DNA of 64,000 nucleotides from an uncultured Lachnospiraceae bacterium (GTDB taxonomy: Bacteria; Bacillota; Clostridia; Lachnospirales; Lachnospiraceae), in assembly GCA_947174665.1 (NCBI GenBank), contig CAMWJV010000003.1, forward strand, positions 1 through 64,000, read 5' to 3'. The translations under genes were made by a program, and so were the position numbers. This document shows positions 26,325-35,526 of the stretch, piece after piece; positions within the stretch are counted from its first letter, which is position 1, and each line of letters begins with the position of its first letter. The notes beneath the pieces are model-generated. The model saw nothing but the letters and a program-made list of their open reading frames with translations. It did not search any database and was not told the origin of the DNA.

Positions 26325-26885
26325 TTAGATTCTGTATCCTTTAGCCGTCAAGTGCTTTTTCAGCTGCTGTCTCGTTCTGGACAAAAGCATAGTGACGCTT
26401 GCCGGGGTGCGGCCGTTTTCTTCCGCGATACTTCGGACGGAATCACAGTACCAGTACCGGCGGACAAAGCACCGGCGGGTTTCGGGAGACAGGCCGGCCA
26501 GAAAGGCATCCAACTCCTTTATCAGTTCTCTTCTGTCGATTTCCTGCTCTACAGTGTCTTTTCCTGACAGGCATTCTTCCAGTTCTTCCAGTACCAGAGC
26601 AATTTCTCCGCCTCCGCGTTTTTGGGCGTGAACTTGTTTATAGCGGTTGAAGGCAAGATTACGGGTGAGCTTACCTAAAAAAGCGGAGAGCAGGGAAGGT
26701 CTGTGGGGAGGAATGGAATTCCAGGCATGCAGCCAGGTATCGTTGATGCATTCCTCAGCGTCCTCTGGGTTGTTCAGAATATTTATGGCAACGGTATTGC
26801 AGTATCTGCCATACTTTTTGGCAGTGGCAGGGATGGCGGCCTCATCCCTGCACCAGTAAAGATCTATGATAACGTTATCTTCCAT
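26325..26885 (-). CDS. ECF-type RNA polymerase sigma factor, partner lost
   Basis: 186 residues. Region 2 (about 10-75: VIIDLYWCRDEAAIPATAKKYG, DAEECINDTWLHAWNSIPP, FLGKLTRNLAFNRYK) and region 4 (about 125-180: LSPETRRCFVRRYWYCDSVR, SIAEENGRTPASVTMLLSRT) are both complete, with the usual helix-turn-helix. It is clearly paralogous to the plus-strand sigma gene at 27084. Its anti-sigma gene is reduced to a 10-codon stub, so the factor may be unregulated, silent or cross-regulated. Confidence 0.9.
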   Translation of the reverse strand: MEDNVIIDLYWCRDEAAIPATAKKYGRYCNTVAINILNNPEDAEECINDTWLHAWNSIPPHRPSLLSAFLGKLTRNLAFNRYKQVHAQKRGGGEIALVLEELEECLSGKDTVEQEIDRRELIKELDAFLAGLSPETRRCFVRRYWYCDSVRSIAEENGRTPASVTMLLSRTRQQLKKHLTAKGYRI

Positions 26886-27083
26886 GGAAAAATCCTCCTC
26901 TGTCTATATACACAACTTTTTAACACAAATCTAACATAATTATTGTGAGCAATATTTTGTGAAAAGGCAAGACAGGGCCGGCAATTTATTTCCAAAGGAA
27001 TCAGTCGGAAAAACTGTGACCGGGCAGGGCATTTTACGGTATATTAATGTGAAAGGCCTTATCAATACGGAAGGGAGAAGCGT

Positions 27084-27644
27084 ATGGATGACAGACAGAT
27101 TGTAGATTTATACTGGGAGCGTTCCGAAAAAGCCATATCTGAAACATCAAAAAAATACGGAAAATACTGCAGCTATATTGCTTATAACATTCTGCACAAC
27201 CGTGAGGACTGTGAGGAATGTGTGAATGATACTTATATGAGAGCATGGAATGCAATGCCGCCCCAGCGCCCGGACAGGCTGGCTGCTTTTCTGGGAAAGA
27301 TTACCCGTAACCTGTCCCTGAACAGGTATGCAAAGTATAATGCCGGAAAGCGCGGGGCGGGGCAGACCGAACTTGCCCTGGATGAACTTCATGAGTGCAT
27401 ACCGGCATCAGATCGTGTGGAGCAGGTTATTGACGATATGCAGCTTGCGGATATCATAAACGGATTTCTTGATACACTTCCTGCAGAGACACGGAAGATT
27501 TTTGTGCGGCGGTACTGGTATTTAAGCCCGGTCAGGGAGATTGCGTCTGACTATGAAGTCAGCGAAAGCAAAGTGAAGATGAAATTGATGCGGACAAGAA
27601 ATAAACTCAAGAAAGTGTTGGAGAAAGAAGGGATAAGCCTATGA
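27084..27644 (+). CDS. ECF-type RNA polymerase sigma factor
   Basis: 186 residues, close to the factor at 26325 in sequence and length. Region 2: QIVDLYWERSEKAISETSKK, DCEECVNDTYMRAWNAMPPQ, FLGKITRNLSLNRY. Region 4: LPAETRKIFVRRYWYLSPVR, EIASDYEVSESKVKMKLMRT. GGGAGAAGCGT precedes the ATG. The stop overlaps the start of the anti-sigma gene by four bases (ATGA), so the two are translationally coupled. The target promoters are unknown; the injection cluster that begins 1.6 kb downstream is a candidate but no shared promoter was found. Confidence 0.92.
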   Translation: MDDRQIVDLYWERSEKAISETSKKYGKYCSYIAYNILHNREDCEECVNDTYMRAWNAMPPQRPDRLAAFLGKITRNLSLNRYAKYNAGKRGAGQTELALDELHECIPASDRVEQVIDDMQLADIINGFLDTLPAETRKIFVRRYWYLSPVREIASDYEVSESKVKMKLMRTRNKLKKVLEKEGISL

Positions 27645-29005
27645 AAGAAAAAAGACTTTTGAAGGTTTTGGGTGAGATTGACGAGCAATATGTTGAGGAA
27701 GCGGCTCCTGCGGTAAAAAAGGCAGGAGGAGAAAAGAGCAAAGTGGTGTACATTCGCTGGGGCGTGACGGCGGCCTGCCTGTGTCTGCTCTGTGTGTCAG
27801 TAATCGCAGTTTCCGGTAGATTTTCAAATCAACTGCCGCCGGACATCGGCTGGAATGACTTGCCGGGCGGGGAGCAGACAGCGTTGCCGGATATGGGGCA
27901 GACTGTGCCGGCAGACAGCAATCAGGCAGTTGGTGAACAGGAGTTGTTCGTTCCAATCAACTCTCTGCTTGCAGACGGAAGCGGCGGCATTATCAATGAG
28001 GCCCTATTCATCGCAAAGGTTCCGATAAACGGACAATACACAGGAGTGTATGAAAAGATCCAGTCTGTCGAAAGTACTGTATTGTCCGAAAACAAGGGGA
28101 GAGGCATATCCGGCACGGAAGAATGGTATTATGTATCCGGCCATACGGATATGCAGTATCTGATCAGAAGTGATAATGAAGAATATTCTTTGTGGAAATT
28201 TTCCTGTTTTGACAGCGGGGAATATCCATATAGCGATGTTCTTGAGCTTGTATATCTGATTGATTCGGCTGATATAATCAGTGAAATCAGGGTAAATCCC
28301 CCCAAAATGGATAATACCAATGAGGGAATGACCATACAGAAGAAGATTGGAACCCACTCGATCACAAACCGCGAGCAGATAAATGTGATATACGAAGTCC
28401 TTTCTTCCATGACCTGCTACGGAAGCGGTCATTGGGATATGATTGACAATGGCAGTACGGATGTGCCTGCCGATGCAGAATTACCGTCACATCAGGCTGT
28501 ATGGCTGGGGCGTTACCTGTCGGTTGTTACGGATTACGGAAATGAAATAGACGGGCTGAAATATACGGCAGTTTCCGATATGTTTTATGAATTTTCAGGC
28601 ATTGCCTATAACCGGCTGACAGAGGAGCAGGCAGCGAAGATATGGGAAATTATCGGGATTACGGAGGAGGGGGAAGAGATTACAGGCAGCCGTGGTGCAG
28701 AGACTAATGAGATTCATCGGCAGGAAGTGCCTTCTGCTCCTGCAGATGAAATATTCAGGATTCAAGCCACGAATACGGACGCCGGCCTGGAATATGTAAC
28801 AGAACTGCAAGACAGAGTGAGCGGTGCCATGATAAATCAGGAATTGCCCTTTGTCATAGCATCATCAGTATATGAGAACCCGTACAGGCTTCATGTTGTC
28901 GTGACATCCGATTCGGAGGAGGACCTGCAGAAGCTGTTGGATTTGGATAGTTTAGGCGGTGTTTTGGAGATAGAGTATACTGCTTCAGATAATTTTGTTA
29001 AATAA
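27641..29005 (+). CDS. Membrane anti-sigma factor-like protein
   Basis: 454 residues: a short cytoplasmic N terminus (KEKRLLKVLGEIDEQYVEEA), one membrane segment (VTAACLCLLCVSVIAVSG, about residues 45-63) and a large outside domain of about 390 residues. The N-terminal cytosolic piece next to an ECF gene is the usual anti-sigma arrangement in these bacteria. The outer domain is not a family I can name. A terminator follows. Confidence 0.78.
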   Translation: MKEKRLLKVLGEIDEQYVEEAAPAVKKAGGEKSKVVYIRWGVTAACLCLLCVSVIAVSGRFSNQLPPDIGWNDLPGGEQTALPDMGQTVPADSNQAVGEQELFVPINSLLADGSGGIINEALFIAKVPINGQYTGVYEKIQSVESTVLSENKGRGISGTEEWYYVSGHTDMQYLIRSDNEEYSLWKFSCFDSGEYPYSDVLELVYLIDSADIISEIRVNPPKMDNTNEGMTIQKKIGTHSITNREQINVIYEVLSSMTCYGSGHWDMIDNGSTDVPADAELPSHQAVWLGRYLSVVTDYGNEIDGLKYTAVSDMFYEFSGIAYNRLTEEQAAKIWEIIGITEEGEEITGSRGAETNEIHRQEVPSAPADEIFRIQATNTDAGLEYVTELQDRVSGAMINQELPFVIASSVYENPYRLHVVVTSDSEEDLQKLLDLDSLGGVLEIEYTASDNFVK

Positions 29006-29013
29006 CGGTAAGA

Positions 29014-29051
29014 AAAAGCGCTAATTTCTTTATTTAGAAATTGGCGCTTTT
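29014..29051 (+). terminator. Intrinsic terminator after the sigma/anti-sigma pair
   Basis: AAAAGCGCTAATTTC (29014-29028) pairs with GAAATTGGCGCTTTT (29037-29051) with one G-T pair. Confidence 0.85.
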
Positions 29052-29209
29052 ATATGCAAAAACTTTTTGTGTCGCAAAATGTCGGATTATGTAGATGCGG
29101 TTGAAGCATATTGTTGTTTTATATTATTCTTGCAAAATAAGTATAAGTCTGAAAGAAGTCTGCAAATGGCTGAAACAATACAATGGAATCGGGAAAGGAA
29201 GAGCAGTGA

Positions 29210-31216
29210 ATGAAAGGAATACGAATATTACTTTGCTGCATTGTCCTGGGTCTGTTCTTTCCCAAAACGGCCTGTGCAGAGGAAATTGCTTCCGAAAAAG
29301 AAGCCATAGATATCGTTTTTGTCATTGACTGCAGCGGTTCCATGAAAACGAATGACCCGTCGAAAATGGGGCTGAATATGGTGCAGGCATTTATTGACAC
29401 CGTTCAGACGGAAAATATCCGCATAGGGTATGTGGCTTACAATGACGTCATCCTGTCCTTTTCAGAACCGGAACCCATGGCGATGGCTGAAAAAAGGGAG
29501 TCATTAAAAGAAGAAATCGGCGCAATAGCTTATTCCGGAGATACAGATATCGGACTTGGCGTTTCCTATGCATACGGATTACTCTCAGCAGAAAAAAGCA
29601 CCCGGCAGATCATAGTGTTGATTTCGGACGGAGAAACGGATCTGCCGAAAAGTAATGAACGCACAGAAGAACAATCCAATGAGGAACTGAAGCAGTGCGT
29701 CCGTCGGTGTAAAGAAGAGAATATAGAAATCTATACGGTGGCCTTTGGCCAATATGGCGGCAGTACGGAAGTTCTGGAGGATATTGCTGCACAGACCGGA
29801 TCCATGAGTTACTCTGCCCGGGGGCCGGAAGATTTGATAGAGGTACTGTACGGAATTTTTCAGGACAGCTTAATTTATAAGATACAACAGTTTTCCAGCG
29901 GAACCTATGCAGGGGGAAGCCAGGAGTTTAAATGTGTACTGGATGCTCCGTATTTGGATGAAGTCAATATATTGCTGCTTTCCTCGAAGCCTGTGGGTGA
30001 AACAACGGTCCAATATGATGAACAGGAAATCCTGTTGACCGGCCTTTCCCATTATGCAGTGGGGAAAATAGAGAATGCAGGGGTGAGTGCTGCAGGCAGA
30101 GAACTGGTGATCCGCTCAGAAACGGGCGAAGGACAGGATCTGCAGATTTTTATCATCAGTTACCGGAAGCTGACACCGGTATTACGGATTGCGGCAGATG
30201 CAGGAAGAAATCAGGAGCTGGAATATCAGGTTTACTTCAAAGATCGAGACGGCAGCATCATAAACGATGCGGGATTTTATGAAACGTTTTTCTGGGAACT
30301 TGCCTGCGATGACGTAAACATGGTGCAGGAAGAAGTCAGAGTGTCGGAGGGCGTGCTGAAGGGGAAACTAAGTTTTTCCCGTTCCGGTACATATATGTTA
30401 TCCGGCACATTATCGGACGAGCTGGGGAGTTTTTCGTTTCCTGTTCAGGTCAGTGTAACGAATGAGATGCCCACGGGGAGCATACCCGAAGACCGATGCA
30501 CACGTCTGGACGGAGAATGGACGCTTTGTCTGGATGACTATTTCACGGATCAGGACAATGATACGCTTGTCTATTCTGTCACAGATATGCCGGAGGGAGT
30601 CGCTGTCCGGCTGGATGGCAGTCAGTTGACGATCACCCCCCAGAGCGATGGAACGCATACGGTGGCAATTCAGATAAGCGATGGAGAATGTGCAGTGCAG
30701 TATATCCACCGAATTAAGGTGATTCCGCTGTGGCAGGCATATTGGTGGGTACTTGTATTAATCGCTGTGGCGACAATGCTCCTTTTAGCACTTCTTTTAT
30801 GGAAGATATTTTATAAGCCCAAACCGGAGCTGGAACGTCTGACAGAGGAAAAAAAGCAAAATCATTTTTGCGGGAAACTGGATGCTTATTTTGTTTTGCA
30901 GCCGGAGGGAGAGGAAGAGATACCGCCGCTTTCCTTCCAGATGAGCAAAGTAAAGGACGGAAGGGTATCACTGGGTGCTCTTTTCGGAACCTTTCCGGAA
31001 CAGGCAGCCGCATTGCACCTGGAAGATATTTTTCTCATTGCCGATGAAGACCGCAGCATGATCTTATACCACAGGTCAAAATCCGGCGTTATGGTCGGAA
31101 GTACGATCGCATGTATGCAGATACAGTACAGTATCAGCTTTGGCGACATTATTTATATTACGTCGCCGGGGGGTGATTATGATCTGGAGATTCACTATGT
31201 TGCCCTGTTCCAATAA
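29210..31216 (+). CDS. Secreted-side von Willebrand A membrane protein of the injection cluster
   Basis: 668 residues. Signal peptide (IRILLCCIVLGLFFPKTACA), then a VWA domain (about 33-220) with an intact MIDAS start IDCSGSMKTND and DGETDLPKS. Beta-rich extracytoplasmic domains follow (about 230-500), with a cadherin-like piece near YFTDQDNDTLVYSVTDMPEG. One membrane helix (WWVLVLIAVATMLLLALLLW, about 512-531) leads to a C-terminal cytoplasmic domain of about 130 residues that may be FHA-like. First gene of the cluster; ties an outside adhesion or sensing domain to the inside. Possible membrane anchor or envelope sensor for the injection machine, by inference. Confidence 0.8.
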   Translation: MKGIRILLCCIVLGLFFPKTACAEEIASEKEAIDIVFVIDCSGSMKTNDPSKMGLNMVQAFIDTVQTENIRIGYVAYNDVILSFSEPEPMAMAEKRESLKEEIGAIAYSGDTDIGLGVSYAYGLLSAEKSTRQIIVLISDGETDLPKSNERTEEQSNEELKQCVRRCKEENIEIYTVAFGQYGGSTEVLEDIAAQTGSMSYSARGPEDLIEVLYGIFQDSLIYKIQQFSSGTYAGGSQEFKCVLDAPYLDEVNILLLSSKPVGETTVQYDEQEILLTGLSHYAVGKIENAGVSAAGRELVIRSETGEGQDLQIFIISYRKLTPVLRIAADAGRNQELEYQVYFKDRDGSIINDAGFYETFFWELACDDVNMVQEEVRVSEGVLKGKLSFSRSGTYMLSGTLSDELGSFSFPVQVSVTNEMPTGSIPEDRCTRLDGEWTLCLDDYFTDQDNDTLVYSVTDMPEGVAVRLDGSQLTITPQSDGTHTVAIQISDGECAVQYIHRIKVIPLWQAYWWVLVLIAVATMLLLALLLWKIFYKPKPELERLTEEKKQNHFCGKLDAYFVLQPEGEEEIPPLSFQMSKVKDGRVSLGALFGTFPEQAAALHLEDIFLIADEDRSMILYHRSKSGVMVGSTIACMQIQYSISFGDIIYITSPGGDYDLEIHYVALFQ

Positions 31217-31246
31217 GTAAACAGAAAAAAGGAGGAAGTGATAGCC

Positions 31247-33415
31247 ATGGAGACAATCACACAGACAAACAGAACAATATTGTTTGCCGAGATGAATCCG
31301 GAACGTCTCAACTTACTGACATTGATCGGGGATGTGCGGGGAAAGAGCAGTCTGGATGATGACAAGATGAAAGAGATCAACGAAGAATTGCTGGTCTCAA
31401 GCTTTGAGGAGTTCCTGGAAAAGTTTACTCCGGTGGTGTATTCCTGGTGTGATGCGACAACGGGAAGCATCCAGTACAGTCTGGTAAAACCGGAAAATAT
31501 CCCGCAAAACTGTATCACTGAGATTCCGCTGAACGAATCCAATGACCTTTTAAACATGCTGACTACGCTGATGGGCGCCAGAGATGCCCAGGGCGTCGCA
31601 AATGCGGATTTCCAGTTCAGCAATATTCTGGAGATGATCTCACCCAAGAAAATCATGGATGATATCCGTCAGGTTCGCAGAGAGATTCAGTATACTTACG
31701 GCAAATATGTGGAGTTGGATGAGGAAGATCCGAAGAAGCTGGATATGGGTGACAAGCTGAACTATCAGTTTGAGCAGGCAAGTCAGAATTATAATAATGT
31801 TCTTGCCATGCTTCCCCTGGCCATAGAGGACATTAAGACCCGTCTGCTGTTGGGAGATAACGAAGCCGGACAGGGACAGTCAGAATTTAAGGCCGGTCTT
31901 TTGAGCATGGGTGATGACGGTGAATTGAAGATTCTGGAGATGAAACAGGAAGAGAGCACCCAGCTTGCAGTCGTGGATGATCAGGTCAACACAAGCCTGA
32001 TGGAGACATTCAAAGAGGACTATGATGCATTAAATGAAAATCAGTCCGATTATGTAAGGGATTTGGTGGTGCGGACCTTCTGTCCGTTGAGTTCCACCAT
32101 GGAGAGCAGTGTCAACCGGGAACTGGAGGTACGTAATTATAACAGCTATCTGGAGTTTTATAAGAAGAGCAAGGATGACTTCGTGAAGGTAGTCAAGCCT
32201 CTGGTGGAGAGGATGCTGGGCGTTAAGACCTTTTTCGATCAGTATCAGGTCAAGGAAAAAGGAATGCAGCCTAAACTGCTGATCACGAACCTGCCGCTGG
32301 AGATGATGGTAAAGGCGAGCAACCTGCCCCGGCTGATTGCCTATCTGAATACGACCAATGACAAAAATGAGTTTGAGAATACAATCTGGTTTGGAATCGT
32401 ACCGGATGTGGAGCTGAACCAGACGGAGGGAGGCAGACTGCAGAGAATCCGTTTCGCCGGAAACAAACAGGAAGAAAAGCGCGGAAATAATTCCATGGAA
32501 AATGTGGCAGCTTTGATGAATGCGCTGGAGCCATACAGGATCACTACATTCTTCAGTTTCTGCTCCGGCGAAGATTCAACGTTCAACTATGTCGCCACAG
32601 AGGGCATCAACATTTATAAAGAAAAGTGTGCGCCGCTTATGAAAAAGGCATACAGCGAGTTTGCCGTACCCTGCATTCCGAATGCCACCATCATCCCCAA
32701 GGATAAGTCGGGTCTGGTGCTGGATAAGCGGATGGTCATGGATGAGGATGGAAACGTATCCCTCTCCGCAGAGAAGGATGATGTTATGAAGATGTGGCTG
32801 GAAGGCATTTATGTAGGAGCGGCTTATGAAGCGGCAGGAATTGTGGCAGCATGGCAGTGCCCGGAATACCTGAAACAGCGTTTTAAAAACACCAGCATGG
32901 AATATCCGGGCGTGCGGTTTGATGTGGAAGCCAATGACAACGCGCTTTTGGCAACTACCAGTATGACGAAGGAAATCTCAGGATTTACCAATGCCATCAA
33001 AAATTCCATCAACCGAACCGGTTTTGGATTTGTATTTTCGTCGGACAATGCGCAATACAAAGGGCAGAACATTAAGAACATAACGGTATATAAGGCGCGC
33101 AACCTGTTGAGTAACGGAAACGAATTTGAGCCTATATACAAGACACTGGTAGTTACTTATATTGAACGGATGCTCCGGTTTTACAGCGGAGACTTCAAGC
33201 AGGATAAGATACTGACGTTTTTCAGCAATAATCCCAGCAGCCAAAAGAGCAGATGGGACGGGGACAGGCAGTATGTCAATTCCATTCTTCAGGATGGAGA
33301 TGAACTGGACTACAGCATTGATGAGAAAAACGGAGTCTGTGAAGTGCTGGTGACATTTGCCAACACAACTAAAAATTTGAAAGTACAGCTTACAAGAAAA
33401 GCTGGAAATGAATAA
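31247..33415 (+). CDS. Large contractile-sheath-like protein
   Basis: 722 residues from ATG 31247, with GGAGGA ten bases before it (a GTG at 31238 overlaps that site). Soluble, acidic. The C-terminal third looks like a sheath large subunit: YVGAAYEAAGIVAAWQCPEY, NRTGFGFVFSSDNAQYKGQ, YKTLVVTYIERMLRFYSGDF, and a beta-rich tail ending VTFANTTKNLKVQLTRK. It is too long for TssC (about 500), so it may join TssB- and TssC-like parts. It sits directly before two tube-like genes, the order seen in TssB-TssC-Hcp. I give sheath as the best reading from context and layout; it is not proven by a motif. Confidence 0.6.
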   Translation: METITQTNRTILFAEMNPERLNLLTLIGDVRGKSSLDDDKMKEINEELLVSSFEEFLEKFTPVVYSWCDATTGSIQYSLVKPENIPQNCITEIPLNESNDLLNMLTTLMGARDAQGVANADFQFSNILEMISPKKIMDDIRQVRREIQYTYGKYVELDEEDPKKLDMGDKLNYQFEQASQNYNNVLAMLPLAIEDIKTRLLLGDNEAGQGQSEFKAGLLSMGDDGELKILEMKQEESTQLAVVDDQVNTSLMETFKEDYDALNENQSDYVRDLVVRTFCPLSSTMESSVNRELEVRNYNSYLEFYKKSKDDFVKVVKPLVERMLGVKTFFDQYQVKEKGMQPKLLITNLPLEMMVKASNLPRLIAYLNTTNDKNEFENTIWFGIVPDVELNQTEGGRLQRIRFAGNKQEEKRGNNSMENVAALMNALEPYRITTFFSFCSGEDSTFNYVATEGINIYKEKCAPLMKKAYSEFAVPCIPNATIIPKDKSGLVLDKRMVMDEDGNVSLSAEKDDVMKMWLEGIYVGAAYEAAGIVAAWQCPEYLKQRFKNTSMEYPGVRFDVEANDNALLATTSMTKEISGFTNAIKNSINRTGFGFVFSSDNAQYKGQNIKNITVYKARNLLSNGNEFEPIYKTLVVTYIERMLRFYSGDFKQDKILTFFSNNPSSQKSRWDGDRQYVNSILQDGDELDYSIDEKNGVCEVLVTFANTTKNLKVQLTRKAGNE

Positions 33416-33456
33416 TCCCGTACTTTTGTACAGTAAAAAAGAAGGAGGAAACAAAA

Positions 33457-33885
33457 ATGGGAGTACGATTGAGCATTGAAGGAAGCGAGTCTGTCAAGTT
33501 AAGGGAGACGAGCATCACCGGCATTAAGTTTGGGGCTGATATTCCTCATGACTCCAATGCCAGATCAACGGATCTGGGTTCTACAGTATTGATCGAGGGT
33601 AAAATCCTGGCGGCCGTAAACGGGGAGGCGGCAGATGACACGAGCAAGCTTGCAAAGTGGTCTCTGATCGCGGCGGAAAAGGCTGACTGTTACCGGAAGG
33701 TTCAGATCGATGTAGTGAGCGCATCTCAGATTGTGCGTCAGATCACCATTCCAAACGCTTTCGTGGTGGGATATGAAGAGGACTTTACGGATGAAACCGG
33801 CGCAGGGACATTCCGCCTTCTGATCAAGCAGAAGAAGGATAAGATGAGCAGCCTCAAATTTGAAGGCGGCTTCAGCGGAGAATAG
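33457..33885 (+). CDS. Hcp-like tube protein, copy 1
   Basis: 142 residues, all-beta pattern. Shared with copy 2: a start of alternating beta residues, STDLGSTV, a long loop, the block DCYRKV and an end KQKKDKMS. Size, beta content and position right after the sheath-like gene fit an Hcp-type tube subunit. GAAGGAGGAAAC precedes the ATG. About half of residues match copy 2 by eye. Confidence 0.65.
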   Translation: MGVRLSIEGSESVKLRETSITGIKFGADIPHDSNARSTDLGSTVLIEGKILAAVNGEAADDTSKLAKWSLIAAEKADCYRKVQIDVVSASQIVRQITIPNAFVVGYEEDFTDETGAGTFRLLIKQKKDKMSSLKFEGGFSGE

Positions 33886-33940
33886 ACGGCAGCCTGGCAA
33901 CAGCTAAAAAATAAGTACAGCACATGAAAGGAGAACTACT

Positions 33941-34369
33941 ATGGGATTTACATTAAAGGTGGAGGGAAATACCACAATTGAATTGGGAACAACGAGCATT
34001 ACGGGCGTGAAAGTCAGCACCGACATTCCGCAGGACAGCAACGCAAGGTCTACGGATCTGGGGAGCACTGTAACTGTTACCGGAAAGATTCTGACCGCTG
34101 TGGACGGGGATCCTTTTGACGGGACAAAGCAGCTTGGCCTGTGGGCACTGGTTCCGGCGGAGAATTCCGACTGCTACCGCAAAGTCACCGTAGAGGTGAT
34201 CGCAGCCTCACAGGTGGTTCGCAAGTATACATACCCCAATGCTTTCGTTGTGGATTACAGGGAAAACTACGGGGATGTGGAAGGCATCGGCACCTTTACG
34301 CTGGTCATGAAGCAGAAAAAAGACAAGATGGCACAGGTATCGGTAGAAGGCGGATACAGCCTTACTTAA
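33941..34369 (+). CDS. Hcp-like tube protein, copy 2
   Basis: 142 residues, exactly the length of copy 1 and clearly paralogous (DSNARSTDLGSTVTVTGKIL, SDCYRKVTVEVIAASQVVRK, KQKKDKMAQVSVEGGYS). AAAGGAGAACTACT precedes the ATG. Two tube genes could build different tube parts, or one could be an adaptor or an alternative effector carrier. A hairpin follows that may lower expression of the downstream genes relative to the tube. Confidence 0.65.
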   Translation: MGFTLKVEGNTTIELGTTSITGVKVSTDIPQDSNARSTDLGSTVTVTGKILTAVDGDPFDGTKQLGLWALVPAENSDCYRKVTVEVIAASQVVRKYTYPNAFVVDYRENYGDVEGIGTFTLVMKQKKDKMAQVSVEGGYSLT

Positions 34370-34382
34370 TTGGCGGAAATGC

Positions 34383-34418
34383 AAAAAGGGGGCTGCCTGC
34401 TTGCGGGCGGTCCCTCTT
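34383..34418 (+). terminator. GC-rich hairpin, possible partial terminator inside the cluster
   Basis: AAAAAGGG-GCTGCCTGC (34383-34400) pairs with GCGGGCGGT-CCCTCTT (34403-34417), with several G-T pairs and a tiny loop. It lies between the second tube gene and dnaJ-like gene and lacks a good T tract. It could be a partial terminator or an mRNA-stabilising end that leaves sheath and tube more abundant. Confidence 0.45.
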
Positions 34419-34445
34419 GACAAGTAAGCTGACAGGCGGCGGCAG

Positions 34446-34916
34446 ATGAAAGATTATTATAAAATACTGGGCGTGGACAGACAGGCATCGCCGGAGGAGA
34501 TTAAAAAAGCATATCGTAAACTGGCAAAGCAATATCATCCGGACGTGGTAAAGAATGACAAGGCGAAACAGGACCGTATGTATCAGATTCAGGAAGCCTA
34601 TGGGTGTCTGGAAAATGAAGAGCGCCGCAAAAAATATGACGCAGAGTGTCTGAAGAACTCCCGAAGCGCTTTTGACACAGGGAGGAAGCAGAAAAACAGT
34701 ACAGAGCCGTTTGAAGAAAGAAAGCCGGATATGGGGCGGTTCGAACGGTTTTTCGGATTTCAGCCGGGCAAAGGGATGGAAACCTACCGGGATCAGGGGG
34801 CAAAAAAGGCAGAAGGACCTGTCAGACCCGAGGAAATGTTTGCAGCCTTTTTCGGAACAGGAAGTATGCAGGAGGCGGGAAAGAGAGATGCGTCAGGAAG
34901 CAAAAAAAAGAGTTAA
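34446..34916 (+). CDS. J-domain (DnaJ-like) co-chaperone
   Basis: 156 residues. The first 65 form a J domain: DYYKILGVDRQASPEEIKKA and the HPD motif in KQYHPDVVKNDKAKQ. The rest is charged and not the Gly/Cys-rich part of DnaJ proper. It probably stimulates an Hsp70 ATPase; the Hsp70-like protein 4 kb downstream in the same unit is the natural partner. Its end overlaps the next gene by 29 bases in another frame. Confidence 0.88.
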   Translation: MKDYYKILGVDRQASPEEIKKAYRKLAKQYHPDVVKNDKAKQDRMYQIQEAYGCLENEERRKKYDAECLKNSRSAFDTGRKQKNSTEPFEERKPDMGRFERFFGFQPGKGMETYRDQGAKKAEGPVRPEEMFAAFFGTGSMQEAGKRDASGSKKKS

Positions 34917-35457
34917 GCAGATTATAGATGTTCTGATCATTTTTTGCGGAATATTCCTTATTTACTATGTTTTGAAGGTAATTAGGACATGGCGCATTAC
35001 GCCTGTATTTCTGGCTGTGATAATAATCGTGCTGGCATGGATACTGTTCGATCTCTTCTTTTTATGTAACGGAAAAAGTGAAGAAATCCTGTCACCCGGG
35101 CCGGAGGTGTCTCTGACGCAGGGAATACAGAGACTGATCCTGCTGGACGAAGACGGAAAGCCTGTCAGGTCATGGGATCTGCAGGGAAAGGTGTCTCAGA
35201 TCATCGGAAAAGCCGGACAGGATCAGGAGTTGGATATTGACCTGTCGGATTGTGAGTACAGCAGTTTTATTGATTTTCAGCATGCCGTGCTGAATTTCTG
35301 CCTGGATCAGTGGTATGTGGAAGATCTTGGCTCCCAAAACGGCGTAAAGGTAAGAAAAGTGGAAGACGGAGAATGCTACAGAGTGATTCATCGTCCATGC
35401 AAAGTTGTGGCAGGAGATATTCTTTACATCGCGAATACGAAACTTCTTTTAACGTGA
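34888..35457 (+). CDS. Membrane protein with cytoplasmic FHA domain
   Basis: 189 residues from ATG 34888, with GGAGG a little upstream. Two hydrophobic segments (IIDVLIIFCGIFLIYYVLKV and FLAVIIIVLAWILFDLFFLC) form a hairpin in the membrane; the C-terminal 100 residues are an FHA domain (IIGKAGQDQELDIDLSD, EDLGSQNGVKVRK: the S-x-x-NG motif is present). The frame is open further upstream inside the DnaJ-like gene, but that part is out of character. FHA domains bind phosphothreonine, linking this to the phosphatase genes nearby. Confidence 0.8.
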   Translation: MRQEAKKRVKQIIDVLIIFCGIFLIYYVLKVIRTWRITPVFLAVIIIVLAWILFDLFFLCNGKSEEILSPGPEVSLTQGIQRLILLDEDGKPVRSWDLQGKVSQIIGKAGQDQELDIDLSDCEYSSFIDFQHAVLNFCLDQWYVEDLGSQNGVKVRKVEDGECYRVIHRPCKVVAGDILYIANTKLLLT

Positions 35458-35526
35458 TGTAAATGTACGGATAGATTAAGCGGATACAGGCGCGCTCTGT
35501 ATCAGAAAAGACAGGAGAAAAGAAAA

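Noticed and set aside
34672-34887. Upstream extension of the FHA membrane protein inside the dnaJ-like gene
   Set aside because: Long overlap with the J-domain gene, atypical residues, and ATG 34888 has a ribosome site and puts the membrane hairpin at the N terminus.
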